Assembly: GCA_009995595.1 (NCBI GenBank)
Contig: JAACPE010000001.1
Coordinates: 372,001-436,000 of the forward strand
DNA from: Alphaproteobacteria bacterium
GTDB lineage: Bacteria; Pseudomonadota; Alphaproteobacteria; Micavibrionales; Micavibrionaceae
Direction of reading: 5' to 3'
Length of the DNA stretch: 64,000 bases
The position numbers and the translations under genes are program-made. A model generated the notes under the pieces. It was not told the DNA's origin. It searched no databases and worked only from the letters and a program-made list of their open reading frames with translations. Shown here piece after piece: positions 51,389-59,091 of this stretch (positions are counted from its first letter, which is position 1; every line of letters starts with the position of its first letter).

Positions 51389-52999
51389 GTGTCTTTATTA
51401 TCATCCTCCCGAACCGTTCTTCTTATGGGCGATGAGGGGCTTCATATTTATAAAATTTCCAGTAAGACCGCACAATTTGTGCGCAGTGTTGCATGGGATA
51501 TTGCAACGTTTGAAGTTGATGTAAAAAACGCCCTCATTAAACAATGTGGCAAGTCGTCTGTGTTAATTTTGAACGATATGGTGGAGCAGCACTACCGCAA
51601 AGAAGAGCTGCCTAAAATCAGTATTTTGGATAAATCGAGCGTAGTAAAAAGACGACTCAGTATAGCGTTCCCCAATTATCCGATTCGCGCCGCGTTAAAA
51701 TTAAAAGCAACAACAACAAACTCTACATCTGGTGGAACGTATTTATTTGCTGCAATGCCCCTTTCAAGTGCTTATTCTAAGACCTTGGCGGCCATTCGTA
51801 TGGCGGGGGTTGCAATATCTGGATTTACGCTTTTGCCCGTCGAGGGGGCAGCTTTTGTTAAAACGCTCTCACAAAAGTTGGCAAAAAAAGGCGAAATTAA
51901 ATCTAAATGGTCTATTTTTGTGGGTCAGCATCAGGGTGGGGGTGTGCGTCAAATTGTAACGCGCAATGGCGAGCTTGCATTAACTCGTATGACACCCGTT
52001 GTTGATACAGATGTTGAGCCTGACTTATGGGTAAAAGAAATAGCCTCAGAATTGCAATCTACTATGAGTTATCTCGGTCGTTTTGGCTACAAGCCAATTG
52101 ATGGTCTTGATATCTTTATCGTATCAGGTGAGGAATCAAAAGATCTTCTTGAGCGTTCAATCAACATCGAAGCTAACATACATTGTTTGACATCTGTTGA
52201 AGTTGGAAAAGTCCTCGGTGTTAAGTTAGCACAACCTGATGATTTGAGATACGCAGATTCTATTTATGCTGCGGCAATCGCATCTCAGCGCGCTTATATT
52301 TTGCCAATGCAAAATCCTGCTTTGGAAAAGGAAATGATGCCCCGCCGCATCGCGATGGGAGCTTCTGGCTTGTTGTTTCTAGGGGCGCTTTTTTTAGGGT
52401 ACCAATCCTTTAAAGGATGGAGCTCTATTGAAGAAGGAAAAAATAAGCTTGCTCTTCTAAAGCAAGAAAAAAGCAATCTTCAAATTGAATATGATAAGAC
52501 ACTGAGGGATACAAAAATCCCCGGTTATGATCTTTTATTGGTAAAAAATACAATTGATATCTATAAGGGTCTACCTCAAACAAAAGATAGTATTTTGCAA
52601 GTCATCAAAAATATAAGTGATTCTCTTGGGGGTGATTTGAAGCTAAGTGAACTGGTGGTTAAGACTAGACAAGCAGAAAGAACTGTTGTTATTGATCCGT
52701 ATGCTTATGTTACAGATGATAAAGTCGAACATCAGAGTAATCGGTTGGTCGAAGCTTTTGCCGAATTGACCTTTTCCTACAAAGTGGACACTGAAGAAGC
52801 GCTTATCGCAGTTAACAAACTGCGAGATGACTTATCGAGACGTTTTACAAATTATGATGTGACGGTCATTAAACAAGTTGGAAATCTGAGTTACACTGGA
52901 AGCATTGTCGGCGAGACAAAGACTAAGTTTGAGGGTAATCCAGACACATCTGTTAAAACAGACTACACCGCAGAAATTTTGATCAAAGAGAAATTGTAG
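51389..52999 (+). CDS. PilM-PilN fusion protein (GspL-like)
   Basis: 536 residues from a GTG at 51389 (GAAGGG upstream); the frame is open further back, but that part lies within the platform gene. The N-terminal about 310 residues resemble the cytoplasmic actin-like PilM part (RTVLLMGDEGLHIYKISSKT, GFTLLPVEGAAFVKTLSQKL, ELQSTMSYLGRFGYKPIDGL). One membrane segment follows near 322-341 (MGASGLLFLGALFLGYQSF). The periplasmic C-terminal third (coiled coil LALLKQEKSNLQIEYDKTLR, then a ferredoxin-like domain) corresponds to PilN. In T2SS the same fusion is GspL; in most type IVa pili the two are separate. It links the ATPase to the periplasmic PilO/PilP proteins encoded next. Confidence 0.75.
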   Translation: MSLLSSSRTVLLMGDEGLHIYKISSKTAQFVRSVAWDIATFEVDVKNALIKQCGKSSVLILNDMVEQHYRKEELPKISILDKSSVVKRRLSIAFPNYPIRAALKLKATTTNSTSGGTYLFAAMPLSSAYSKTLAAIRMAGVAISGFTLLPVEGAAFVKTLSQKLAKKGEIKSKWSIFVGQHQGGGVRQIVTRNGELALTRMTPVVDTDVEPDLWVKEIASELQSTMSYLGRFGYKPIDGLDIFIVSGEESKDLLERSINIEANIHCLTSVEVGKVLGVKLAQPDDLRYADSIYAAAIASQRAYILPMQNPALEKEMMPRRIAMGASGLLFLGALFLGYQSFKGWSSIEEGKNKLALLKQEKSNLQIEYDKTLRDTKIPGYDLLLVKNTIDIYKGLPQTKDSILQVIKNISDSLGGDLKLSELVVKTRQAERTVVIDPYAYVTDDKVEHQSNRLVEAFAELTFSYKVDTEEALIAVNKLRDDLSRRFTNYDVTVIKQVGNLSYTGSIVGETKTKFEGNPDTSVKTDYTAEILIKEKL

Positions 53000-53001
53000 A
53001 G

Positions 53002-53637
53002 ATGAACGGCATAAGCTTTAAACAAATTTTATTATTTATAGTTCTGGCGACCTCAGTGGGTTGCGGGTATTACTATTCTTATATTTATTTAGCGCCAGCA
53101 AAGCTTGCAGCGCAGAGAGAAGCAGGCGCTGAGCAAGGAGCAATTTCTTCTATGCGCCAAGAGATGGTTGATCTTCAGGCAGGTTATGACAAGTTTGTTG
53201 ACATTAAGGATGAGTTTGATCAAATCCAATCCTTAGGTTTTTTCGATGATCAAAATAGATTAGAGGCGCAAAATTTAATTCGCATCATACAAGAGCAGAG
53301 TCGTGTTATTTCAGCAAAATACTCTATTAAACCATTAAATGAGGAACAAAACGAGGCTGCAAAGGTGGCTGGTAAAATTCTTGTTGCTACTAATGCCGAT
53401 TTTATTATTCAAGCTGTTGAAGATGCGGATATATACAACTTTGTTTTTATGCTGACAGAGGGGTTTCCGGGGCATATAGACATTCAGGAATTTAATATTA
53501 AGAAATTAAAAGACGTTACACAGCCACTTCTAAGACAAATCGGGTCAGGCGACGCGGTTCCTCTTGTTGAGGCAACGATGAAGTTAACTTGGCGTACTTT
53601 AAAAGATGACCCTCAAGCAGTGCAGGGGAGAGAATAA
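53002..53637 (+). CDS. PilO/GspM-like pilus alignment protein
   Basis: 211 residues. One N-terminal membrane segment (QILLFIVLATSVGCGYYYSY) is followed by a coiled coil (AGAEQGAISSMRQEMVDLQA, then GYDKFVDIKDEFDQI) and a C-terminal alpha/beta domain (DFIIQAVEDADIYNFVFMLT, GHIDIQEFNIKKLKDV). This bitopic layout and place directly after the PilN-like part fit PilO/GspM, which dimerises with PilN. Sequence signatures are weak, so the assignment rests mostly on order and architecture. It begins 2 bases after the previous stop, and its own stop overlaps the next ATG by one base. Confidence 0.68.
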   Translation: MNGISFKQILLFIVLATSVGCGYYYSYIYLAPAKLAAQREAGAEQGAISSMRQEMVDLQAGYDKFVDIKDEFDQIQSLGFFDDQNRLEAQNLIRIIQEQSRVISAKYSIKPLNEEQNEAAKVAGKILVATNADFIIQAVEDADIYNFVFMLTEGFPGHIDIQEFNIKKLKDVTQPLLRQIGSGDAVPLVEATMKLTWRTLKDDPQAVQGRE

Positions 53638-54158
53638 TGTTTAAAATATTTGCCACGCTCGCTGTTTTTTTGTCTGTTCTTGCGCTCCCTCAATCAGTAC
53701 TTGCGCAAGCTAGCGCATCGAAAGAGGTTTTGTTTGAAAGACTAAAACAACGCATTTCTGAACGTAATCCTGGTGTCGTGCCAAGCACTATTGGCCCTGT
53801 CTTTTTTACAGATTCTGAAATAGAACTTGTTCGTAATGCAAGAAAAGGTCTTGTGACGCGTGCGCCTACGCCTGCAGAACTAAATGAATTGACTGGCGAA
53901 GAGACCGCAATTCCGTTAGGTCCACGTAATATTAAATTAGGCGGTATTGTCTACACAGGTGAAAAAGACTGGACTATTTGGCTCAATAATCAACAAGTGC
54001 GACCTAATGCAATTCCTTCAGAGGTCTTGGATCTAAATGTATATAAAGAGTACATTGAAATCGAATGGTTCGATGAATACACAAACAAAATCTTCCCCAT
54101 TCGGATGCGTCCCAATCAAACATTCAACATTGATTCTCGCATTTTTATTCCGGGTTAA
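53637..54158 (+). CDS. PilP/GspC-like periplasmic pilus protein
   Basis: 173 residues. MFKIFATLAVFLSVLALPQS ending at VLAQA is a signal peptide without lipobox, unlike the lipoprotein PilP of Pseudomonas. The C-terminal half (LGPRNIKLGGIVYTGEKDWT, IWLNNQQVRPNAIPSEVLDL) resembles the HR domain of PilP/GspC and the MSHA proteins that dock to the secretin; NIEWFDEY-like strands (EIEWFDEYTNKIFPIRMRPN) complete it. The gene overlaps the PilO-like stop by one base. The order PilMN, PilO, this protein supports the role. It would connect the inner-membrane complex to the secretin. Confidence 0.65.
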   Translation: MFKIFATLAVFLSVLALPQSVLAQASASKEVLFERLKQRISERNPGVVPSTIGPVFFTDSEIELVRNARKGLVTRAPTPAELNELTGEETAIPLGPRNIKLGGIVYTGEKDWTIWLNNQQVRPNAIPSEVLDLNVYKEYIEIEWFDEYTNKIFPIRMRPNQTFNIDSRIFIPG

Positions 54159-54163
54159 AACAA

Positions 54164-54904
54164 ATGGATAAACAACCAATCCTCTCTGTAAAAGACCTGT
54201 CTTCTGGTTATAAAGATCGCGTCATTTTTGAAGATCTTTCGTTTAATATTAACCCTAGAGAGGTCTATGGCCTTGTTGGCTTGAATGGTATTGGTAAGAC
54301 AACACTTATTAAAACAATATTGGGATTAAAAGACCCGATTAAAGGAGATGTTATCGTATCTTCTATGCATGAGGGTAAAGCGTTTAATAAAAGCGATATT
54401 GCCTATTTGCCTGAGCGTTTTGACCCACCATGGTTTTTATCAGGGTATGAGTTTTTGAAATTCTCTCTTTCTCTCTATGGGAAAAAAATTACTTTTGATG
54501 AGGCTGCCCATGCCGCAACGGGCATCTCTCTTGATCCAAATTATCTAAAAAAACGTGTTAATGCCTATTCTAAAGGGATGCGCCAAAAGCTTGGTTTGCT
54601 GGCAACTGTTCTCACGCAATGCCCTATCATGATTCTTGATGAGCCCATGAGTGGTTTAGACCCAAAAGCGCGTAGTGAAGTTAAAGCTCTTATTAAAACA
54701 GTGAGGGAGCAGGGGCGCTCAATTTTAATGAGTTCCCATATTCTGGCAGATATTCGTGAGCTTTGTGATCGTGTTGCTGTCTTTGATAGCGGTGTTTTTG
54801 TTTTTGAAGGCACGCCCGCAGAGATGTCAACTAAGGGCAAAGATCAGAATTTAGAGACTGCCTTTTTAAATATTTTACAAAATAACAACCTTAAAGCGGC
54901 TTAA
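54164..54904 (+). CDS. ABC transporter ATP-binding protein (PilH-like position)
   Basis: 246 residues of the ABC-2/NatA type. Walker A VYGLVGLNGIGKTTLIKTIL, Q-loop region DIAYLPERFDPPWFLSG, signature NAYSKGMRQKLGLLATVLT (YSKGM in place of LSGGQ), Walker B CPIMILDEPMSGLDPKARSE and switch His in ILMSSHILADIREL are all present. No permease is adjacent; a fitting permease lies about 6 kb downstream at 60977. It is embedded in the pilus operon, 5 bases after the PilP-like gene. In Myxococcus xanthus the PilGHI ABC transporter is needed for type IV pili; this gene could be the PilH counterpart. Confidence 0.85.
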   Translation: MDKQPILSVKDLSSGYKDRVIFEDLSFNINPREVYGLVGLNGIGKTTLIKTILGLKDPIKGDVIVSSMHEGKAFNKSDIAYLPERFDPPWFLSGYEFLKFSLSLYGKKITFDEAAHAATGISLDPNYLKKRVNAYSKGMRQKLGLLATVLTQCPIMILDEPMSGLDPKARSEVKALIKTVREQGRSILMSSHILADIRELCDRVAVFDSGVFVFEGTPAEMSTKGKDQNLETAFLNILQNNNLKAA

Positions 54905-55015
54905 TCGCTTGTAACCCTTTTCTTGTTTGAATTTTTACTATATTATCACTGTAAGATTTTTAAAATTCCTTCCCGTTTTACGCCCTGTAAAACAACAAAT
55001 GAAAAAGTCATAAGC

Positions 55016-56104
55016 ATGAAAAATACGCACCTAAAACACTTTTCTCGAATTCTAACTTTGACAGCGTCCGTTGCTGTTATTTCCTATGCATTACCATCAC
55101 ACGCTCAAAACTATGATAGCGGTGAAGTCATCCAATTGGATGTGGATCAACTGGACATGCCAGACGTTCAGGTGAATGCAGAAGTGGCACCGATTGACTC
55201 TTCCGTTGAGACAATTGTGTCAGAAATGCCTGTTGTTCCAGAAGTTACAACAAATGACTTAATGCCTGAGGTTGCTGTTACCGCGCCGCCCGAAGTTGTT
55301 TTGGGAGATGTTGTGCAGCCTGTCGTCGATACGGCGCAAGAGGTAAGTGGCCTTACTGATGCACTAAACACAGATTTTCAAGATGTTGAATCATCTGATA
55401 ACAACCAATATTTTGACTCTTTTTCAACAAATGACGATAAATTAGGCAATACAGCGCCGCGCCGCGTTGATCCAAGGTTTGAGCCAGGTTCTAAATACAT
55501 CGTTGTTGAAAGAAATGCCTCTGCAGGTTCGCAACAATCTATGATGACTGCGGCTAATCGTGCACTATCCTTACGTCGTTATTCTGCAGCTTTGGAAATG
55601 TTCCAGGAACTAAGAAAGCGCAACCCTAACGATAGAAATATTCTTTTAGGTCTTGGTATAGCGCAGCAGAACTTAGGCTTTAATGATTCTGCTATCGCAA
55701 CCTATCGCTCCCTTCTTAAAATAGACCCGCGCAATGTTGATGCGCGCGTTAACATGCTTGGAATTTTGCAAACACAAAATCCAGAGCTTGCATACCAAGA
55801 GCTAAAAGCACTTTGGGAAGATAATCCAAGAGATTCAGGTATTGCCGCCCAACTAGGTATGGTGAGCGCTGAGCTAGGGAATACAGATGACGCCGTCCGT
55901 TATTTAGGTATTGCATCAAGCATAGATCCAACAAATCCTGCCCACTACTATAATATGGCTGTGATCTATGATCGTGCTGGCGCTAAAAAAGATGCTGTAA
56001 CGCTCTATGAGCGAGCATTAGAAGTAGATTCTCTCAGCTCAAGTGCTAAAGGATTATCGCGCGATACAGTCTATGACCGTTTGGCAACGTTACGACGTCT
56101 CTAA
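55016..56104 (+). CDS. Exported TPR-repeat protein of the pilus cluster
   Basis: 362 residues from ATG 55016, which opens a signal peptide (LKHFSRILTLTASVAVISYA, then LPSHAQ); an in-frame ATG at 54923 would bury it. Residues about 30-150 are acidic, rich in Val, Asp, Pro and Thr, and probably disordered. From residue about 180 tetratricopeptide repeats follow: AANRALSLRRYSAALEMFQE, NILLGLGIAQQNLGFNDSAI, VDARVNMLGILQTQNPELA and GNTDDAVRYLGIASSIDPTN. Type IV pilus loci often encode a TPR pilotin (PilF/PilW/Tgl) for the secretin, but those are lipoproteins; this one has no lipobox. It may act in secretin assembly or at the periplasmic face. Confidence 0.75.
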   Translation: MKNTHLKHFSRILTLTASVAVISYALPSHAQNYDSGEVIQLDVDQLDMPDVQVNAEVAPIDSSVETIVSEMPVVPEVTTNDLMPEVAVTAPPEVVLGDVVQPVVDTAQEVSGLTDALNTDFQDVESSDNNQYFDSFSTNDDKLGNTAPRRVDPRFEPGSKYIVVERNASAGSQQSMMTAANRALSLRRYSAALEMFQELRKRNPNDRNILLGLGIAQQNLGFNDSAIATYRSLLKIDPRNVDARVNMLGILQTQNPELAYQELKALWEDNPRDSGIAAQLGMVSAELGNTDDAVRYLGIASSIDPTNPAHYYNMAVIYDRAGAKKDAVTLYERALEVDSLSSSAKGLSRDTVYDRLATLRRL

Positions 56105-56110
56105 ACGACT

Positions 56111-56569
56111 TTGTTTTTAGATATCTTTATCTTTGTTCTTCTTGGGCTAGCCTTAGGAAGTTTTGCTACGGCTGTAACGCATCGTGAATTAAGTGGCCAA
56201 TCGTGGTGGGCAATTGGAAGAAGCAATAAACATCAGACTCACTCACAATGCCCAACATGTGGCCATAGGCTTGGTTTAAAAGATTTAATTCCTTTTTTTT
56301 CATGGATATTACAACGTGGAAAATGTCGTTATTGCAATGCGCCAATTTCAAAATTTTATATTCTGACAGAAACATTATTTGCTCTAATTTGTGGTCTTAT
56401 CGGCGCTGTGCTTAGCATCAATGCAATTTCTTTGTTAATTTCTGCCCTTCTTCCTTTTTCCTACGCTTTTTGTTTATTTTTTTATAAAAAGAAAGCGTTT
56501 TCCTTTAGGCTTTTGTTAATTATTCTAGGTCTATTATGTATGGTGATAGGGGCAGGTATCGTCTCATAA
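56111..56569 (+). CDS. Prepilin peptidase N-terminal domain protein lacking the protease half
   Basis: 152 residues from a TTG at 56111. The first 90 residues match the N-terminal domain of PilD/GspO-type prepilin peptidases: LGLALGSFATAVTHRELSG, then SQCPTCGHRLGLKDLIPFFS and RGKCRYCNAPISKFYILTE, with both CxxC zinc motifs. The remaining 60 residues form about three membrane segments and end. The A24 catalytic aspartates (the GxGD motif) are absent, and the following 146 bases are too short and not open enough to supply them, so a simple frameshift is unlikely. It may methylate pilins or stabilise another peptidase; a separate A24 enzyme elsewhere is expected. Confidence 0.78.
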   Translation: MFLDIFIFVLLGLALGSFATAVTHRELSGQSWWAIGRSNKHQTHSQCPTCGHRLGLKDLIPFFSWILQRGKCRYCNAPISKFYILTETLFALICGLIGAVLSINAISLLISALLPFSYAFCLFFYKKKAFSFRLLLIILGLLCMVIGAGIVS

Positions 56570-56715
56570 TTATGTTCATGCATGATTTTGGAGAGTATCA
56601 TATCTGTTAGTCTAAATAGTAATTCCGGCGTACTACTTTAAAAATTGAAATTTTAGATATTGTTTTGCGACTGCTTTAATGAAGGGCGCGGATATATTAT
56701 TTTAGGAGACAACCA

Positions 56716-57840
56716 GTGGACTTAACTCAACTTCTTGCTTTTACAATGCAAAACGACGCTTCAGATTTACATTTAAGCGCAGATAATCCGCCTATCATAC
56801 GTAAAAATGGGCAAATGAAACGTGTTCAATCTGATGTTTTGTCCAGTGAAGATATTCGCCAAATGCTCTATTCCGTAATGACAGAAGAACAGCGCGCAGA
56901 ATATGAACGAAATTATGAGATCGACTTGGCTATCTCTTTTGGTGAAAAAGCTCGTTTTCGTGTGAACGCCTTTACTGTGCGCCGCGGAACAGCAGCCGTT
57001 TTTCGTACTATTCCATCCGACATTCCGACAATGGCTGATCTTGATTTGCCAGCGGCAATGAAAAAATTTGCTGACTTGCATAAGGGTATTGTGATTGTTA
57101 CAGGGGCAACAGGCTCTGGTAAATCAACAACACTGGCGGCGATGATTAATCATATTAATACCAATCACTCCAAGCATATTCTTACGATTGAAGATCCCGT
57201 GGAATTTTTCCACACTTCTAAAAAATCACTCGTGAATCACCGCGAACTTGGTCAAGACACACATTCATTTAAAGCCGCCCTGAAAAGCGCATTGCGTGAA
57301 GACCCCGATGTTATTTTGGTGGGGGAGATGCGTGACCACGAAACGATTTCGTTGGCGCTAACGGCTGCGGAAACAGGTCACTTGGTTTTTGGTACATTGC
57401 ACGCCAATACGGCTGCAAAAACCGTTGACCGTATCATTGACGTGTTCCCTGGCGGAGACAAAGAAATGGTGCGTGCCATGCTTTCAGGCTCTCTAGAGGG
57501 TGTTATTGCCCAAAGACTTCTTCGCCGCGCCGATGGATCGGGGCGTGTAGGTTGTTTTGAGATTTTAGTTGGAACAAATGCGGTGCGTAACCTTATTCGT
57601 GAAAACCAAATTCCTCAAATTTTCTCCATGATGCAAACAGGGTCGCGTTACGGTATGCAAACGATGGAAGATGCCGTGAATGCACTTTTAGAACAAGGTG
57701 TTATCAGCCCGCAAGAAGCAAAATCTGCCCTTATTAAAGCCGAAGACGAAGGCATGGGGCTTGAAGAATACGATGAAGATGAGGCAGATAATACAAGTGG
57801 TAAAAAAGAAGAGAAAGAAGATGGGGGCTATTCCTTCTAA
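56716..57840 (+). CDS. pilT: Type IV pilus retraction ATPase PilT
   Basis: 374 residues from a GTG at 56716, with TAGGAGAC eight bases upstream. PilT disassembles the pilus fibre for retraction. N-terminal PAS-like domain: DASDLHLSADNPPIIRKNGQ. ATPase core: Walker A VTGATGSGKSTTLAAMI, Asp box ILTIEDPVEFFHTSKKSLVN, Walker B DPDVILVGEMRDHETISLAL, His box AETGHLVFGTLHANTAAKTV. The TNAVRNLIREN stretch corresponds to the AIRNLIRE motif required for retraction. An acidic tail (EEYDEDEADNTSGKKEEKED) ends the protein. The stop overlaps the start of the second PilT-type gene by one base. Confidence 0.94.
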   Translation: MDLTQLLAFTMQNDASDLHLSADNPPIIRKNGQMKRVQSDVLSSEDIRQMLYSVMTEEQRAEYERNYEIDLAISFGEKARFRVNAFTVRRGTAAVFRTIPSDIPTMADLDLPAAMKKFADLHKGIVIVTGATGSGKSTTLAAMINHINTNHSKHILTIEDPVEFFHTSKKSLVNHRELGQDTHSFKAALKSALREDPDVILVGEMRDHETISLALTAAETGHLVFGTLHANTAAKTVDRIIDVFPGGDKEMVRAMLSGSLEGVIAQRLLRRADGSGRVGCFEILVGTNAVRNLIRENQIPQIFSMMQTGSRYGMQTMEDAVNALLEQGVISPQEAKSALIKAEDEGMGLEEYDEDEADNTSGKKEEKEDGGYSF

Positions 57841-58967
57841 TGGACACATCAACAATTTTTTCTTTTTTAACGCAAATGAATACAGTGGGCGCAAGCGATC
57901 TGTATTTAACTGTCGGTCGTGCCCCAGTTCTGCGTGTCGAGGACGCTTTTCAGACTGTCGATGCGCCGTCACTAGACCCAGAGTCAGTGCAGGAAATCAT
58001 CTATAGTATTCTCACAGCAAAGCAGCGGCGGGAATTTGATGTTAACTGGGAACTCAATACCTCTTTAGATATGGGCAAGCATGGTCGTTTTCGTATCAAT
58101 GTGATGCGCCAACGCCAAAATCCAAGCTTAGTTATACGCCGTATTGTGTCAAAAATTCCGACAATTGCGGAATTGAACTTACCGCCGATTTTACAAAATT
58201 TAGCCATGGAACGCCGTGGCCTTGTTTTAGTAACGGGGATGACTGGCTCTGGTAAATCAACATCGCTTGCCTCAATGCTCAATTACCGTAATCAGCATAA
58301 AGAAGGGCATATCATCACAATCGAAGACCCTATTGAATATTATCACGAGCATAGTAAAAGCATTATAACACAGCGTGAAATAGGTATTGATACTGAATCT
58401 TATAGGACAGCGCTTAAAAATTCTTTGCGACAGCGCCCAGACGTTATTTTAATTGGTGAGATACGCGATAAAGAGGTAATGGAGCAAGCCCTAACGATTG
58501 CAGAAACAGGGCATTTATGTCTGGCCACTTTGCACACAAATAACGCCTATCAGGCAATTGAACGCGTTGTAAACTTCTTTCCTGAAGAACAGGGGCAACA
58601 AATACGCCTTAATTTGTCGATGAACTTAAAAGCAATTGTCTCACAGCGCTTAATACCGAGTATAGAGGGGGCCCTTGTGCCAGCTATTGAGATTATGATT
58701 AATGAGGCACTGGTCCGTGAACTCATCGCTGAAGGGCGTTATGAAAAAGTAACCGAAGTGATGGAGAAGAATACAAATATAGGTATGCAAACTTTTGATC
58801 AGTCCATATTGGCGCTTTATAAGTCAGGACTAATAACAGAGGAAACAGTTCTTAACCAATCCGACAAAGTTAGTGATATTAAGGTCAAACTTCAGCAAAT
58901 CAAAATGGGTCAGAATTCGGGAAGTTTACAGAATATGGATACTTCTTTGCTCAAAGTGTCAGATTAA
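57840..58967 (+). CDS. pilU: PilT-type retraction ATPase PilU
   Basis: 375 residues, a paralogue of the preceding gene. N-terminal domain ASDLYLTVGRAPVLRVED; Walker A VTGMTGSGKSTSLASML; Asp box IITIEDPIEYYHEHSKSIIT; Walker B RPDVILIGEIRDKEVMEQAL; His box AETGHLCLATLHTNNAYQAI. In the AIRNLIRE position it reads EALVRELIAEGRYEKVTEVM, as in PilU rather than PilT. PilU supports PilT-dependent retraction under load. ATG at 57840 shares its A with the TAA of pilT, a typical coupled start. Confidence 0.92.
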   Translation: MDTSTIFSFLTQMNTVGASDLYLTVGRAPVLRVEDAFQTVDAPSLDPESVQEIIYSILTAKQRREFDVNWELNTSLDMGKHGRFRINVMRQRQNPSLVIRRIVSKIPTIAELNLPPILQNLAMERRGLVLVTGMTGSGKSTSLASMLNYRNQHKEGHIITIEDPIEYYHEHSKSIITQREIGIDTESYRTALKNSLRQRPDVILIGEIRDKEVMEQALTIAETGHLCLATLHTNNAYQAIERVVNFFPEEQGQQIRLNLSMNLKAIVSQRLIPSIEGALVPAIEIMINEALVRELIAEGRYEKVTEVMEKNTNIGMQTFDQSILALYKSGLITEETVLNQSDKVSDIKVKLQQIKMGQNSGSLQNMDTSLLKVSD

Positions 58968-58984
58968 CAGCTTTAAATTACTCT

Positions 58985-58998
58985 AAAGACTAGTCTTT
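58985..58998. promoter_or_regulatory. 14-base perfect palindrome upstream of the secretin gene
   Basis: AAAGACTAGTCTTT at 58985-58998, with no loop, 18 bases after pilU and 94 bases before the secretin ATG. Without spacer it cannot form a good RNA hairpin, so a DNA-binding site for a dimeric regulator is more likely than a terminator. Confidence 0.4.
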
Positions 58999-59091
58999 TA
59001 TTTAAAATTTAGATATCTTAATAGGGTGATTCTTATCGCAATACCCTTTGTGATATATTCAACTTCAAATTAGCACGAAAGACGTTCTGTC

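Noticed and set aside
56111-56715. Frameshifted full-length prepilin peptidase
   Set aside because: Only 146 bases separate the stop from pilT, too little for the missing protease domain, and no GxGD-like coding is seen in any frame there.
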